From: CAYYNQ01 sp964473105
GTDB taxonomy: Bacteria; Sumerlaeota; Sumerlaeia; MVZB01
NCBI GenBank assembly: GCA_964473105.1
Contig: CAYYNQ010000053.1
Location: 1 to 64,000 of the forward strand
Reading direction: 5' to 3'
Length of the DNA stretch: 64,000 bases
Position 1 is the first letter of the stretch, and the number at the start of each line of letters is the position of its first letter. Position numbers and translations under genes: made by a program. Positions 8,597 to 17,312 of this stretch are shown piece after piece. The notes under the pieces are model-generated. The model was not told where the DNA came from. It saw only the letters and a list, made by a program, of their open reading frames with translations, and did no database searches.

Positions 8597-9817
8597 CTAC
8601 TTATGGCTTTGATCGCCTAGGATATGTCCCATGCGGGTTTGTTTTGTTTTCAGGTAATGGGCATTTTGATCACGCTGGCCGACAATCAAGGGGACTCGCT
8701 CGATAAACTTCAAACCGTAGGCATTGACCCCGACAATTTTCCTCGGGTTATTCGTCAGGAGCCGGATGTCCTTCACACCAAGATCAACCAGGATCTGCGC
8801 CCCGATACCGTATTCCCTCAGGTCCGGATCGAAACCCAGTTCCTCATTGGCTTCAACTGTATCACGCCCCTGATCCTGCAACGCATAGGCAAGCAGCTTG
8901 TTCTTCAGGCCAATACCTCTCCCCTCCTGGTGCAGATAAACAATGACTCCCCGCGACTCAGCGCTGATCATCTCCATCGCAGCCTGCAATTGGGAACCGC
9001 AGTCACAACGAAAAGAACCGAGGACATCACCCGTAAAACACTGGCTGTGCATGCGCACCAAGAGGGGTTCCTCGTTGATTTCACCCATTGTCAACGCAAT
9101 GTGTGTCTCCTTGAGCACAACGTCCTCATAAAGTGACAACTTCCAGTCGCCATACTGATTCGGAAGCGGCACCGTCACGATGCAATGGACCAGCTTCTCA
9201 TGCTGCCTGCGATAGGCAATCAAATCCTCGATACTGACAATTGGAATATCATGCTTCTTCGCGATCAGGTCCAAGTCCGACAATCTCGCCATTTCGCCAT
9301 CATTCCTGCAGATCTCACAAAGCACGGCCACGGGATTCACCCCGGCCAGCCTGCACAGGTCGACAGAGCCCTCGGTATGGCCTGCGCGTGTCAGGACACC
9401 GCCCTCCCGAGCACCGATCGGAAATACATGCCCGGGCCTGACAAGATCTCCCGAATGACTCTGGGGGTCGGCGAGGACCCGGATCGTTCGCGATCGATCA
9501 CGTGCTGAGATCCCCGTGGAGACGCCTTCACGGGCGTCCACGGTTTCCATGGTGAAATTCGTTCCCATCAGGGCCTTGTTGACACCCTCTGGGTACAGGT
9601 GTAAATCCAGTTGTTCAAGTCTTTCCAGCCCCATGCTGGCACAGATCAAACCTCGGCCGTGACGCGCGAGCAGATTAACCTTTTCCGGGGTCGAAAATTC
9701 AGCGGCATAGACAAAATCCCCCTCATTTTCACGATCCTTGTCATCGACAAGGATAATCATATCGCCCTTCCTGATGGACTCAATTGCCTTTTCGATGCGT
9801 TGGAATTCAATCTGCAT
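8597..9817 (-). CDS. ribBA: Bifunctional DHBP synthase / GTP cyclohydrolase II
   Basis: Supplies both riboflavin precursors: ribulose 5-phosphate to 3,4-dihydroxy-2-butanone 4-phosphate, and GTP to the diaminopyrimidine. 406 residues, usual for the fusion. The N-terminal RibB half (~1-205) has DDKDRENEGDFVYAAE, TGISARDRSRTI and RAGHTEGSVDLCRLAG. The C-terminal RibA half (~206-406) has the zinc-site cysteines (SQCFTGD then RCDCGSQL), YLHQEGRGIGL, and LTNNPRKI. Both active sites look complete. I looked for an FMN riboswitch in the 190 bases upstream and did not find its conserved boxes. Confidence 0.97.
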   Translation of the reverse strand: MQIEFQRIEKAIESIRKGDMIILVDDKDRENEGDFVYAAEFSTPEKVNLLARHGRGLICASMGLERLEQLDLHLYPEGVNKALMGTNFTMETVDAREGVSTGISARDRSRTIRVLADPQSHSGDLVRPGHVFPIGAREGGVLTRAGHTEGSVDLCRLAGVNPVAVLCEICRNDGEMARLSDLDLIAKKHDIPIVSIEDLIAYRRQHEKLVHCIVTVPLPNQYGDWKLSLYEDVVLKETHIALTMGEINEEPLLVRMHSQCFTGDVLGSFRCDCGSQLQAAMEMISAESRGVIVYLHQEGRGIGLKNKLLAYALQDQGRDTVEANEELGFDPDLREYGIGAQILVDLGVKDIRLLTNNPRKIVGVNAYGLKFIERVPLIVGQRDQNAHYLKTKQTRMGHILGDQSHK

Positions 9818-10006
9818 ACGGGTCTAAATCACCTTCCCGAGATTTCGGCCGCCCCTGCACCACACGGGGGCGCATGATACCAAATATCTGATGCGATTGG
9901 ACAATGAAAAACTCACGACCCGTTGTGGGGGGGAGTTGCTGATCTATCGTTTTTCTGCCAAGATTGGCGAATAAACCAATGAAATGGATACGGGGGGCTT
10001 TCTGCC

Positions 10007-10462
10007 ATGGGAATCATGAAACAGGTTCAGGAAGACATGAGGAAAGCGATGAAAAGTCGCGACCGGAAGACACTCGACGTAATCCGGATGATACGGGCGG
10101 AACTCCTCAAAGGCGAAAAGGAAAAGGGCGAAAAACTGACTGAGGAGCGTTCAATGTCCCTGTTGCAGAAAATGGTCAAGCAAAGACGCGATGCCTCGGA
10201 GCATTACCGCGATGCAGGCCAAACTGAACGTGCCGAGTCCGAACTTGCCGAAATTAGCGTGATCGAGAATTACCTCCCCGCGGGACTCAGCCCGGAAGAG
10301 ATCGAGTCCGTGATTGATGAAATCCTCGGCACAACGGGAATATCCGACCCCGGCCAGATCGGAAGGGTCATGGGCCCAATTATGGGTAAACTGAAGAAAA
10401 CCGGCCGGCCGTTCGACGGGAAAGCCGTTAACGAGCTGGTACGACAGCGGCTGTGCGGTTGA
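10007..10462 (+). CDS. YqeY/GatB-like domain protein
   Basis: 151 residues, the usual size of the YqeY family, which is related to the tRNA-binding tail of GatB. Conserved features are the N-terminal helix with DVIRMIRAELLKGEKEKGE, the KMVKQRRDASEHYRDAGQ helix, EISVIENYLPAGLSPEEIE, and a C-terminal GRVMGPIMGKLK...FDGKAVNELVRQ. The exact role is unsettled; association with tRNA or tRNA-dependent amidotransfer is the family assumption. Its last bases overlap the start of the next gene. Confidence 0.93.
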   Translation: MGIMKQVQEDMRKAMKSRDRKTLDVIRMIRAELLKGEKEKGEKLTEERSMSLLQKMVKQRRDASEHYRDAGQTERAESELAEISVIENYLPAGLSPEEIESVIDEILGTTGISDPGQIGRVMGPIMGKLKKTGRPFDGKAVNELVRQRLCG

Positions 10463-12036
10463 AGCGGCTTCACCAATCCCCCCTCATCCTGATAATCCTG
10501 CTCGCAGTTCTGATCCGCACCCCCGATATGATCAGTGTTCAGCCGATGACCGCTGAGTCGGTCGAGATCATGAACATCGCCGACAACCTGCGGGCTGGAC
10601 ACGGGTTCCTTCTCGATATCAAGTCAACCTATGCCATTGACGAGCCTGTCACGCATTACGCCTTCTTCAACCGACCCGTCTTTATGCCGGCCATGCTTGC
10701 GCTCATGCAGACCGTATTGCCAGACCGGCTTGCAGCCAGCCTAGCCGGGACTGTCCTCTTTGCCTTCGGCCTGTTCTTTGTTTTCAGGGTGGTCAACAGG
10801 CTGACCGGTAGAAATACCGCCACCTTCACCTGCCTGCTGCTGGCCGCACACCCCTATTTTTATCGCCTGACAGCCATCCCAGCCGACGAGACCGCCCTGA
10901 TCATGGTCATCGGGGCCATCCTGTGGTCACAGGTCTGTGTGCAATCCGTTTTCCTCACGGGGTTGTGTTGCCTTGCGGCAGCCTTCATCCATCCGCTTGG
11001 CATCATTCCGGCACTGGTGGTCGGCATCCACAATTTGCGCACAGGTATCAGGCACCGGGAATGGATGCCCCTGGTGATTCATGCCTGCCTGATGGTCCTG
11101 TGCCTGACCTGGATCATCGTCCTGAACCGTTTTTACGGAGCCCCCTGGTCCACATACCCGGGAAAATACCTGTTTCATGTGATGGATGCCACGGACAAGA
11201 GCCTTAACTTTTACCGCCACCCACCCTATGATGATATTTTCACCCTGCTGAAAGATAATCCCTCATTGATCCCACAACTCTGGTGGCTGAACCTGAAATC
11301 CCTCGGCATCCAGATTTTGGGCCTGCAGGGAATCGCATTCCTGATCCCGATGATCCCGGTGGCATGGTTTGGTCTCCGCCGTAATCCAAGGCTGAACCGT
11401 CTGCTACAGCTGGCCGGTATGGCAGCGGGCATCGCAATGGTCCATTGCCTGGTTTGGTCAAATCCACATTTTTTCCCCGCATCCGGGACACTGATCTTCA
11501 TGTTTGTAATCCTGGTGATTACGGGAAGCTTTGAAATACTTGACCGTGAACCTGTAATCGGGGAAGACGGGGCTGGCTACTCAGCCGGAAACTACATCGG
11601 CCTTGCCATCCTCGTCTGCTGGATCGTTCTATGCGTGAACCCCAGCCCGGAGACGGCCGCCAACATCCCATATTCGAGCCGGCAAATCCATTCAGACAGC
11701 GGACTCAGAAATGAATATTCCATTGACCTGAATGGCCTGACCAGCGACTTGGCGGTTCCAGGCATGGAAAGCGTTGTCGTCGGGAACAATCCATGGCTGG
11801 CCTGGCGCCTGACGGGGATGCCTTCAGCCATCCTGCCCGGGGACCTGGAGACACAGGATGCAATACACTTCATTGACAGCCTCGAAAGTTCCGTAATTTT
11901 GATCGACAGCGATCAAAAGACGATGGATATGACCCAAGGCCCGGATTCCCTGTTCCTGCATCTTGAAAATCAGGGATGGCAAACACTTGAGGTGGGGCAA
12001 CGCATCAAAATCTGGATCCGGGAATCGGGGCCATAG
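10453..12036 (+). CDS. Polytopic membrane protein, probable GT-C glycosyltransferase
   Basis: 527 residues, GTG start overlapping the yqeY stop. Around ten hydrophobic segments occupy ~8-420, beginning with PLILIILLAVLIRTPD. The first outside loop carries acidic residues (MTAESVEIMNIADNLRAGHGF) in the pattern of ArnT/PMT-type transferases that use lipid-linked sugars. A soluble C-terminal part follows (~420-527), with GNNPWLAWRLTG and SVILIDSDQK resembling extracytoplasmic domains of such proteins. Substrate unknown. A second protein of the same style lies at 17313-19499. Confidence 0.7.
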   Translation: MRLKRLHQSPLILIILLAVLIRTPDMISVQPMTAESVEIMNIADNLRAGHGFLLDIKSTYAIDEPVTHYAFFNRPVFMPAMLALMQTVLPDRLAASLAGTVLFAFGLFFVFRVVNRLTGRNTATFTCLLLAAHPYFYRLTAIPADETALIMVIGAILWSQVCVQSVFLTGLCCLAAAFIHPLGIIPALVVGIHNLRTGIRHREWMPLVIHACLMVLCLTWIIVLNRFYGAPWSTYPGKYLFHVMDATDKSLNFYRHPPYDDIFTLLKDNPSLIPQLWWLNLKSLGIQILGLQGIAFLIPMIPVAWFGLRRNPRLNRLLQLAGMAAGIAMVHCLVWSNPHFFPASGTLIFMFVILVITGSFEILDREPVIGEDGAGYSAGNYIGLAILVCWIVLCVNPSPETAANIPYSSRQIHSDSGLRNEYSIDLNGLTSDLAVPGMESVVVGNNPWLAWRLTGMPSAILPGDLETQDAIHFIDSLESSVILIDSDQKTMDMTQGPDSLFLHLENQGWQTLEVGQRIKIWIRESGP

Positions 12037-12081
12037 CCCCTGAACCTGCATCTGCACGGCTGAAAAGCCACTACCCTGATG

Positions 12082-12117
12082 TTTTCGCTTTATATTCGTT
12101 CTATTTTCGCTTATATT
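12082..12117 (+). promoter_or_regulatory. Imperfect direct repeat upstream of lexA (candidate operator/promoter)
   Basis: ttttcgctttatatt (12082-12096) recurs as ttttcgcttatatt (12104-12117), 22 bases apart, in a short AT-rich stretch ~60 bases before the lexA start. Autoregulated lexA genes carry their operator here, but the repeat matches neither the E. coli nor the Gram-positive consensus. The tatatt/ttatat elements could be -10 hexamers. Candidate only. Confidence 0.35.
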
Positions 12118-12178
12118 TCACTCCGAGGGCCGGTTCAAAGGAGCCGGACCGATCCAACAAACCCGGAGGCAACAGTTC

Positions 12179-12778
12179 ATGTATCTGACCCGAAGACAAC
12201 GTGAAATGCTGGATAATATCGAGCGATTTATCCATCGCAAGGGATATTCACCTACGCTGGAGGAAATTGGCGAAATGATGAATCTTTCCAGCCTCGCAAC
12301 CGTTCATAAGCACCTGCAAAACCTGGAGGAGAAAGGCTTGATTCGCAGAACCTGGAATCATAGCCGGGCAATAGAATTGACCGGGAAAACAAAAGTCCGG
12401 GGTGGCAGCCTCCCCCTGATGGGTGAAGTTGCGGCGGGCTACCCGATTGAGGCGATAGAGAACCCGGACCCGATTGAGGTCCCCCGGGATTTCATCGGAC
12501 GCAGGGAAAGTTTTGTCCTGCGTGTTCGAGGTGACTCAATGATTGACGATGGAATTCGGGAGGGCGACCTGATCATCGTCGAAACCTGCAAGACCGCCCG
12601 ACCTGGCCAGACCGTCGTGGCCCTGGTTGACGGCTCGGAGGCAACGGTGAAAAGATACTACCCCGGAAAAAATCGGATTCGGCTTCAGCCCGCCAATGAA
12701 AACATGAAGCCCATGAGCTACAAGCCTGAATCCATCCAACTGCAGGGCATCGTGATCGGCTTGATGCGAAGATACTGA
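12179..12778 (+). CDS. lexA: LexA repressor / self-cleaving protease
   Basis: Represses the SOS regulon and cleaves itself when RecA filaments form. 199 residues. The N-terminal winged helix (1-65) has RRQREMLDNIERF, YSPTLEEIGEMM and ATVHKHLQNLEEKGLI. The cleavage site is Ala86-Gly87 in EVAAGYP. The protease dyad is Ser120 (VRGDSMIDDGI) and Lys158 (EATVKRYY). All parts are intact, so it should be functional. The start at 12179 follows cggaggcaacagttc, with ggagg as ribosome binding site. Confidence 0.97.
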   Translation: MYLTRRQREMLDNIERFIHRKGYSPTLEEIGEMMNLSSLATVHKHLQNLEEKGLIRRTWNHSRAIELTGKTKVRGGSLPLMGEVAAGYPIEAIENPDPIEVPRDFIGRRESFVLRVRGDSMIDDGIREGDLIIVETCKTARPGQTVVALVDGSEATVKRYYPGKNRIRLQPANENMKPMSYKPESIQLQGIVIGLMRRY

Positions 12779-12970
12779 ACCACCACGGAGAAATCCAAGC
12801 AGGCACAACCTGAAAGTGATTGCAAGGTCAGGCAAACAAAGAGTCATCACGGCGACGCGCCAACGTGGAATTGCCCGGACATTCAGCAGCACAACCCGGC
12901 CTGGCGAACCACTGGGCCGCCCGCACTTTGCAGCCGCCCCCAGCTGAAACCCCCGCACCGAATGATTGGC

Positions 12971-13576
12971 CTAATAGTGATCTCTGGCTTGGCCTGTATC
13001 CAGGTCTCCGGCACGAGATCCAAGGCCTGATGGCCGGATGACATTCCCCTCAATCGTGCGCGGCGCACCTGTCATGGCCTTGTTCAAGATGACACCAGCG
13101 AGATTTTCACATATTCGTTTTTTCCTGTCGGATTCCGGGATAAAATGCATCGAACGGGTGTCAGTATTGAATCGGCCGCGCGCCGAGACCCGGCCCAATT
13201 CGGCATAGGTCATTCCACGACTGTCCGGTTCGAGCAGCATGAGGTTTGCAATCACACGATAGGACTGGTCCGACGCCACATCATCGCCGCTGGTGTCGAC
13301 GGTCTTTGCCCTCCAATCGACCAGTTCAATCGCCAGAACCAGATCACATTCTTTTTCCTCAACGACATCAACCCTCCCATCCGCCAAAAAGGCCTCCTGG
13401 GTCAGGCGCGTCAAAAGCTCCTCAATCCCGGGCTCATAGGTCCCGTTGTGTGCCATCGGGACATGGATTCCATGAACCCATGAAGGCAGGGTCCTTACAG
13501 GGATGATCCGCTGACATCCGCCCAACATGAGCAGGAACGGCACGATCAGGAAGAGTAATTGTTGCGGGCCCATCAT
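12971..13576 (-). CDS. lptE: LptE-like lipoprotein (LPS assembly)
   Basis: 201 residues. The N-terminal signal ends in a lipobox (LLMLGGC, Cys ~21), so the mature protein is a lipid-anchored outer-membrane protein. The segment after it (PVRTLPSWVHGIHVPM then YEPGIEELLTRLTQEAFLADGRVDVV) follows the LptE-family pattern. LptE plugs the LptD pore through which LPS reaches the cell surface. The start overlaps the stop of the LolA gene by ATGA. The assignment rests on pattern and the neighbouring lolA; lptD is not in the window. Confidence 0.75.
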   Translation of the reverse strand: MMGPQQLLFLIVPFLLMLGGCQRIIPVRTLPSWVHGIHVPMAHNGTYEPGIEELLTRLTQEAFLADGRVDVVEEKECDLVLAIELVDWRAKTVDTSGDDVASDQSYRVIANLMLLEPDSRGMTYAELGRVSARGRFNTDTRSMHFIPESDRKKRICENLAGVILNKAMTGAPRTIEGNVIRPSGLGSRAGDLDTGQARDHY

Positions 13577-14550
13577 GGTATTTCCCTTTTGTTGATCCAG
13601 TCGGCATTGGCAGGAAAAGCGATTTTGGGATCGAACAGGTTCGTTGAGAACTCGGCATCCTGTTCGATTTTCCTCATCGTGATGATGGTTTCATTCTGAT
13701 ATTGCTCAATATACCTGATCTTGTCAGGGAGGTGAGATGCCTTGTCAATCGTGACCTCCATTCGGGTGAAGGGGGGATTTTCATCCCGAAGCTCCGATCG
13801 AAGGGTGATGATAAACAGTGCCTTTGCGGAGGGATCAAGACCGGATTTCTCGAGCGCTGATCTGGGTTCCGCTTCATCCTCGGAACTGTGTATTTCATAG
13901 AGCTTGAGCAACTCATCGGCCTTCAGGCCGAATCCGATCATGAGCCGGTGAAGCTGCTGGTCACGTTCCGACCGGGTCTGGAATTCCCAATATTCCACCA
14001 GGTCCAAGTCCGGCGTGTGGATATAAAGCACCCTGTCAACAATCAGGTTGATGACAGGCTCGGGTTCACTGTAATCACAGCGGAGCAGATCGGGCTTATC
14101 AAACCACAACTTGCCTGGAGACCTGACCTCCGTCATCAATATGTCATCGAATCGTACCTGGTCAAAGACAGCATGGATTGTCTTGACATCACTATGGAAC
14201 GCCTCAAGGGCACGCAACAGCCTCAAGGTCCCGGTTGTCGGCTGCCAAGACTCCGCCTCCGGGCTTTTACCGATATCCATTTCCGGATCAGCTGCCGGGG
14301 ACGGGACCGCCAGCGCAGCAACACCCGTGGCAGGTTCATCAGCGGAAAAGACCCGGATAGTATCGCTTATTGTCGTGGATGATTCATCCGCGAGAGGTGC
14401 CAATTTCAGCGAGGATGATGTCGGCGCCTGGGAGTCGGCTTCCTGGGTCCCGTCCAAGGCATGCAACCGGGCCATGCAGGAAAGGCAGAAAAAGAACCAC
14501 CCATTACGCCACTTGGGCCGTCCCGGCCTTTTATCATCTGGTTTCTTCAT
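13573..14550 (-). CDS. lolA: LolA-like outer-membrane lipoprotein carrier
   Basis: About 325 residues from ATG 14550, chosen because it directly precedes a signal peptide (basic start, then WFFFCLSCMARLHA) with aggga just upstream. A variable Ser/Ala-rich linker runs to ~115. The LolA fold follows: ALEAFHSDVKTIHAVFDQVRFDD, GKLWFDKPDLLRCDY, and PVINLIVDRVLYIHTPDLD. LolA ferries lipoproteins across the periplasm. The 4-base overlap with lptE suggests translational coupling. A longer frame upstream of 14550 lacks a signal and is unlikely to be translated. Confidence 0.8.
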   Translation of the reverse strand: MKKPDDKRPGRPKWRNGWFFFCLSCMARLHALDGTQEADSQAPTSSSLKLAPLADESSTTISDTIRVFSADEPATGVAALAVPSPAADPEMDIGKSPEAESWQPTTGTLRLLRALEAFHSDVKTIHAVFDQVRFDDILMTEVRSPGKLWFDKPDLLRCDYSEPEPVINLIVDRVLYIHTPDLDLVEYWEFQTRSERDQQLHRLMIGFGLKADELLKLYEIHSSEDEAEPRSALEKSGLDPSAKALFIITLRSELRDENPPFTRMEVTIDKASHLPDKIRYIEQYQNETIITMRKIEQDAEFSTNLFDPKIAFPANADWINKREIP

Positions 14551-14942
14551 CAATCCCTGACTCCTCGGATAAAATCCGCCCTGATGATAGGTCATCCTTG
14601 ACTGTTAGACAAGGGCCTGATGGGCCTGAACCCAAAGACGGCTGATTCTGATGCCCCCCCGACGGAGGTCCCGACCCCGTCAACGCCGGTCATCAAGAGG
14701 GGCGGGGAAAGCCATGACCGGTATATGACTGGAAATTTCACCCGGGTCCCGACCTTCACGTCAATGTCGACCCGGAACACCAAAGGGGCATTCAACATAC
14801 AATATGCTTAATATCAATGTTTTGCATGAACAACAGGATTTTCGGACGACAGGTTCCAGATAAGTCAATTGACGTTAATAAGCGCATAGGGTATACCTTC
14901 CTGCGTTGGCTGGTTGAGGCAATTTGATATCTCGTTGAAAAC

Positions 14943-15437
14943 ATGCAAGGAACCCTTACTGCCCCGATGCCCATCACCCAGCGTATCACGTCCGAGTATC
15001 AGCGACGCCTGCTTTTGCACCTGAAATGCCTTTTCTGGTGCCTTCACCAGAGGCAGGCGAGTTATAACCTGAACCTCGTTCTCCATTCCCTCGAGCATCA
15101 GCACACACACCCTGAGATCGAAAATTCCCACCTCGGCGATAATCTCAAGTTCATTCTCGAACATCTTGACCCCCCGAACCTGACTTGCCTTGGCCAGGCC
15201 ATATCCCAACTGCATGAGTCCGTGGGTTCACAGGACATATCGGAAAAGTATTTTGAAATAGGTCATTATATCCAGACCCTGAGTCCTTTCAACCATATCG
15301 GGGAGGAATCCTACGGGATCATCACCTCAATCACCCCCCAACTGCGCGGGCTGTTTCTGTCTCCCGAAGGCGATCTGGCTTTGTCTCCCTTCGCACCTTC
15401 GGATATCCGGATTATTTTTGGAACCTATATCGTGTGA
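14943..15437 (+). CDS. Possible hypothetical protein (strand uncertain)
   Basis: A 164-codon frame with plausible C-ending codons (QTLSPFNHIGEESYGIIT near the end) but no recognised domain, no good ribosome binding site and many His/Gln/Leu. The opposite strand (14865-15215) holds a competing frame with matched codon boundaries, so codon bias cannot separate them. Either or neither may be real. The rest of 14551-15674 shows no gene. Confidence 0.22.
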   Translation: MQGTLTAPMPITQRITSEYQRRLLLHLKCLFWCLHQRQASYNLNLVLHSLEHQHTHPEIENSHLGDNLKFILEHLDPPNLTCLGQAISQLHESVGSQDISEKYFEIGHYIQTLSPFNHIGEESYGIITSITPQLRGLFLSPEGDLALSPFAPSDIRIIFGTYIV

Positions 15438-15674
15438 TGAAAATAAATTCCACCTCCATAATAACCGCTGATAGAACCTCAGGGAGATGGATCCCTTCCG
15501 GCCTTGCAAGAACTGGCCCGCATGCCATGCGCAATCCCCACAATTTTTACAGAGACAACCCGGCCGCAGGTCGGTATATCTCAGGGTGGCCAAGTTATAA
15601 AACTGGCTGAAACCTCATCCGGATATTTCCAGACGAGGCCAGTCATACTCCAGGGGGTCCCCCAACAACAGGCC

Positions 15675-15998
15675 ATGTGTGAAAAATCAAAAGAACACAC
15701 TGAGGAAATCCGGGCCAACCCGAAGACGGTCCTGGAGATCACCGTACACAATCACCCGGGTGTGATGGCCATCATTTGCGGCCTTTTCGCACGCAGGGCC
15801 TTCAATGTTGAGGGGATCGCATGCCTGCCGATCGGGAACGGCGAAAACAGCCGCATCTGGCTCCTGATCAATGAAAACCAGTCACTTCAACAGGTCGAGA
15901 AACAATTGTTGAAACTTGTCGACGTAATCGACTTGAAGCACCACGGAACAAATCACCGGATCTTTGAGGAATTGAAGGATTACTTCCAGCACGAATGA
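15675..15998 (+). CDS. ilvN: Acetolactate synthase small (regulatory) subunit, ACT domain
   Basis: 107 residues from ATG 15675. The core matches enterobacterial IlvN: LEITVHNHPGVMAIICGLFARRAFNVEGIACLPIG, quoted here in two overlapping motifs HNHPGVM and FARRAFNVEG, then SRIWLLINENQSLQQVEKQL. The ACT domain binds branched-chain amino acids and feeds back on the catalytic subunit. The frame is open upstream to 15504, but that part is unlike the family. No large subunit (ilvB) lies in the window, so the gene is an orphan here. It is the short, single-ACT type rather than the ~160-residue IlvH type. Confidence 0.88.
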   Translation: MCEKSKEHTEEIRANPKTVLEITVHNHPGVMAIICGLFARRAFNVEGIACLPIGNGENSRIWLLINENQSLQQVEKQLLKLVDVIDLKHHGTNHRIFEELKDYFQHE

Positions 15999-16051
15999 AC
16001 CTCAGGCAGCATTGACCCTAGCCATGCTCAGATGACCCCATATCCCGCCCC

Positions 16052-17191
16052 TCATGAGTCGAGTCCGAAAGACTCCATGAACTTCCCGAACAATCCCTTG
16101 TCCTCCATCGGGGGTTCATGGCCCGATTCTGCTGCATACTCCGTCAAAAGCTCGCGCTGTCGGTCTGTGATTTTCCGGGGAACGACAAGCCGAATATGGA
16201 CATAAAGGTTTCCACGAACCGCTGAATCGTTATCACCATGGGGCACGCCATGATTGTTGATTCGGAACCTGTGATTGGGCTGCGTCCCCGCGGGAAGCTT
16301 GAACCCATAGGGGCCATAGGGGGTCTCGACAGTCAGTTCATCCCCAAGCGCAGCCTGGATAAAGCTGACATTATATTCACGATGCAGGTCGTATCCTTCA
16401 CGCTCATAACACTCGTCCTCCTTGATATTGAGAACAATATATAGATCTCCCCGCTCACCTTCAGGGGGACCGGCTTCACCCTCACCCACCATTTTCAGCT
16501 GCATTCCGGCATCCACGCCCCGCGGAATATGGATCTTAAGATTGATCGACTGCCTCACACGAGCCTGGCCCTGACACTCATCACAGGGATCCTTGATCAT
16601 TTCACCTTTGCCGCCGCATTGATCACATGTCGTGGTCAACGCAAAGAAACCCTGCTGCACGCGGACCTGGCCGTGTCCCCCGCAGCGTTGGCAATTCTGG
16701 GGACGGGATCCCGGCGCTGCGCCGCTCCCCCTGCATTTCATGCAGGACTCGAGGCGCTTCAGGGTCACCTCGGTGTCCTTTCCGAAAAGCACATCCTCAA
16801 GCGAAATATCGAGTCGTATCCTCAGGTCACGGCCCCGTGCACGTACCCTGCGCCCCCCACCCATGCCGAAAAGTGAACCGAACAGGTCGCCGAAGATATC
16901 CTGAAATTCACCTGCATGCTGAAAATCGTCCCAACTGAAGCCTCCACCACTAAAATTTCCCCGGACTCCATCATACCCATACTGGTCGTAAAGCTGGCGT
17001 TTCTGGGGGTCACTCAGGACCTCGTACGCCTCGGAAACCTCCTTGAATTTTTCCTCAGCCGATGGATCATCCGGGTTTTTATCAGGGTGAAACCTGATGG
17101 CCAGCTTACGGTATGCCTTCTTGATATCCTCCTCAGAAGCATTCCGTTCAATCCCAAGAAGCTGGTAATATTCTTTTGTTTCGGATGGCAT
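16052..17191 (-). CDS. dnaJ: Chaperone DnaJ (Hsp40)
   Basis: 379 residues, full length. The J domain (1-72) has the HPD motif in IRFHPDKNP. A short Gly/Phe region follows (~75-115). Four zinc-finger repeats are present: CMKCRGSG, CQRCGGHG, CDQCGGKG and CDECQGQA. The C-terminal substrate-binding domains have IHIPRGVDAGMQLKM and GDLYIVLNI. It stimulates DnaK ATPase and delivers unfolded clients. dnaK and grpE are not adjacent, unlike in many genomes. No CIRCE-like inverted repeat was recognised upstream. Confidence 0.97.
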   Translation of the reverse strand: MPSETKEYYQLLGIERNASEEDIKKAYRKLAIRFHPDKNPDDPSAEEKFKEVSEAYEVLSDPQKRQLYDQYGYDGVRGNFSGGGFSWDDFQHAGEFQDIFGDLFGSLFGMGGGRRVRARGRDLRIRLDISLEDVLFGKDTEVTLKRLESCMKCRGSGAAPGSRPQNCQRCGGHGQVRVQQGFFALTTTCDQCGGKGEMIKDPCDECQGQARVRQSINLKIHIPRGVDAGMQLKMVGEGEAGPPEGERGDLYIVLNIKEDECYEREGYDLHREYNVSFIQAALGDELTVETPYGPYGFKLPAGTQPNHRFRINNHGVPHGDNDSAVRGNLYVHIRLVVPRKITDRQRELLTEYAAESGHEPPMEDKGLFGKFMESFGLDS

Positions 17192-17312
17192 GAATGGTTG
17201 TTCGCGTTCCCACCGTCATGTGAATGCAGGATACAACACAACTTTACTATCACAGGCTGTTACTCTGCGCAAGTAGGCATCGGACTCCCACAATTCCAAA
17301 ACAACAAAGGTG

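Noticed and set aside
9818..10006. FMN riboswitch upstream of ribBA
   Set aside because: The conserved RFN boxes are not visible; only a small hairpin (gcccc/ggggc) is present.
14865..15215. Minus-strand frame opposite 14943-15437
   Set aside because: No family, weak ribosome binding site and codon boundaries shared with the plus frame; cannot be told from a shadow.
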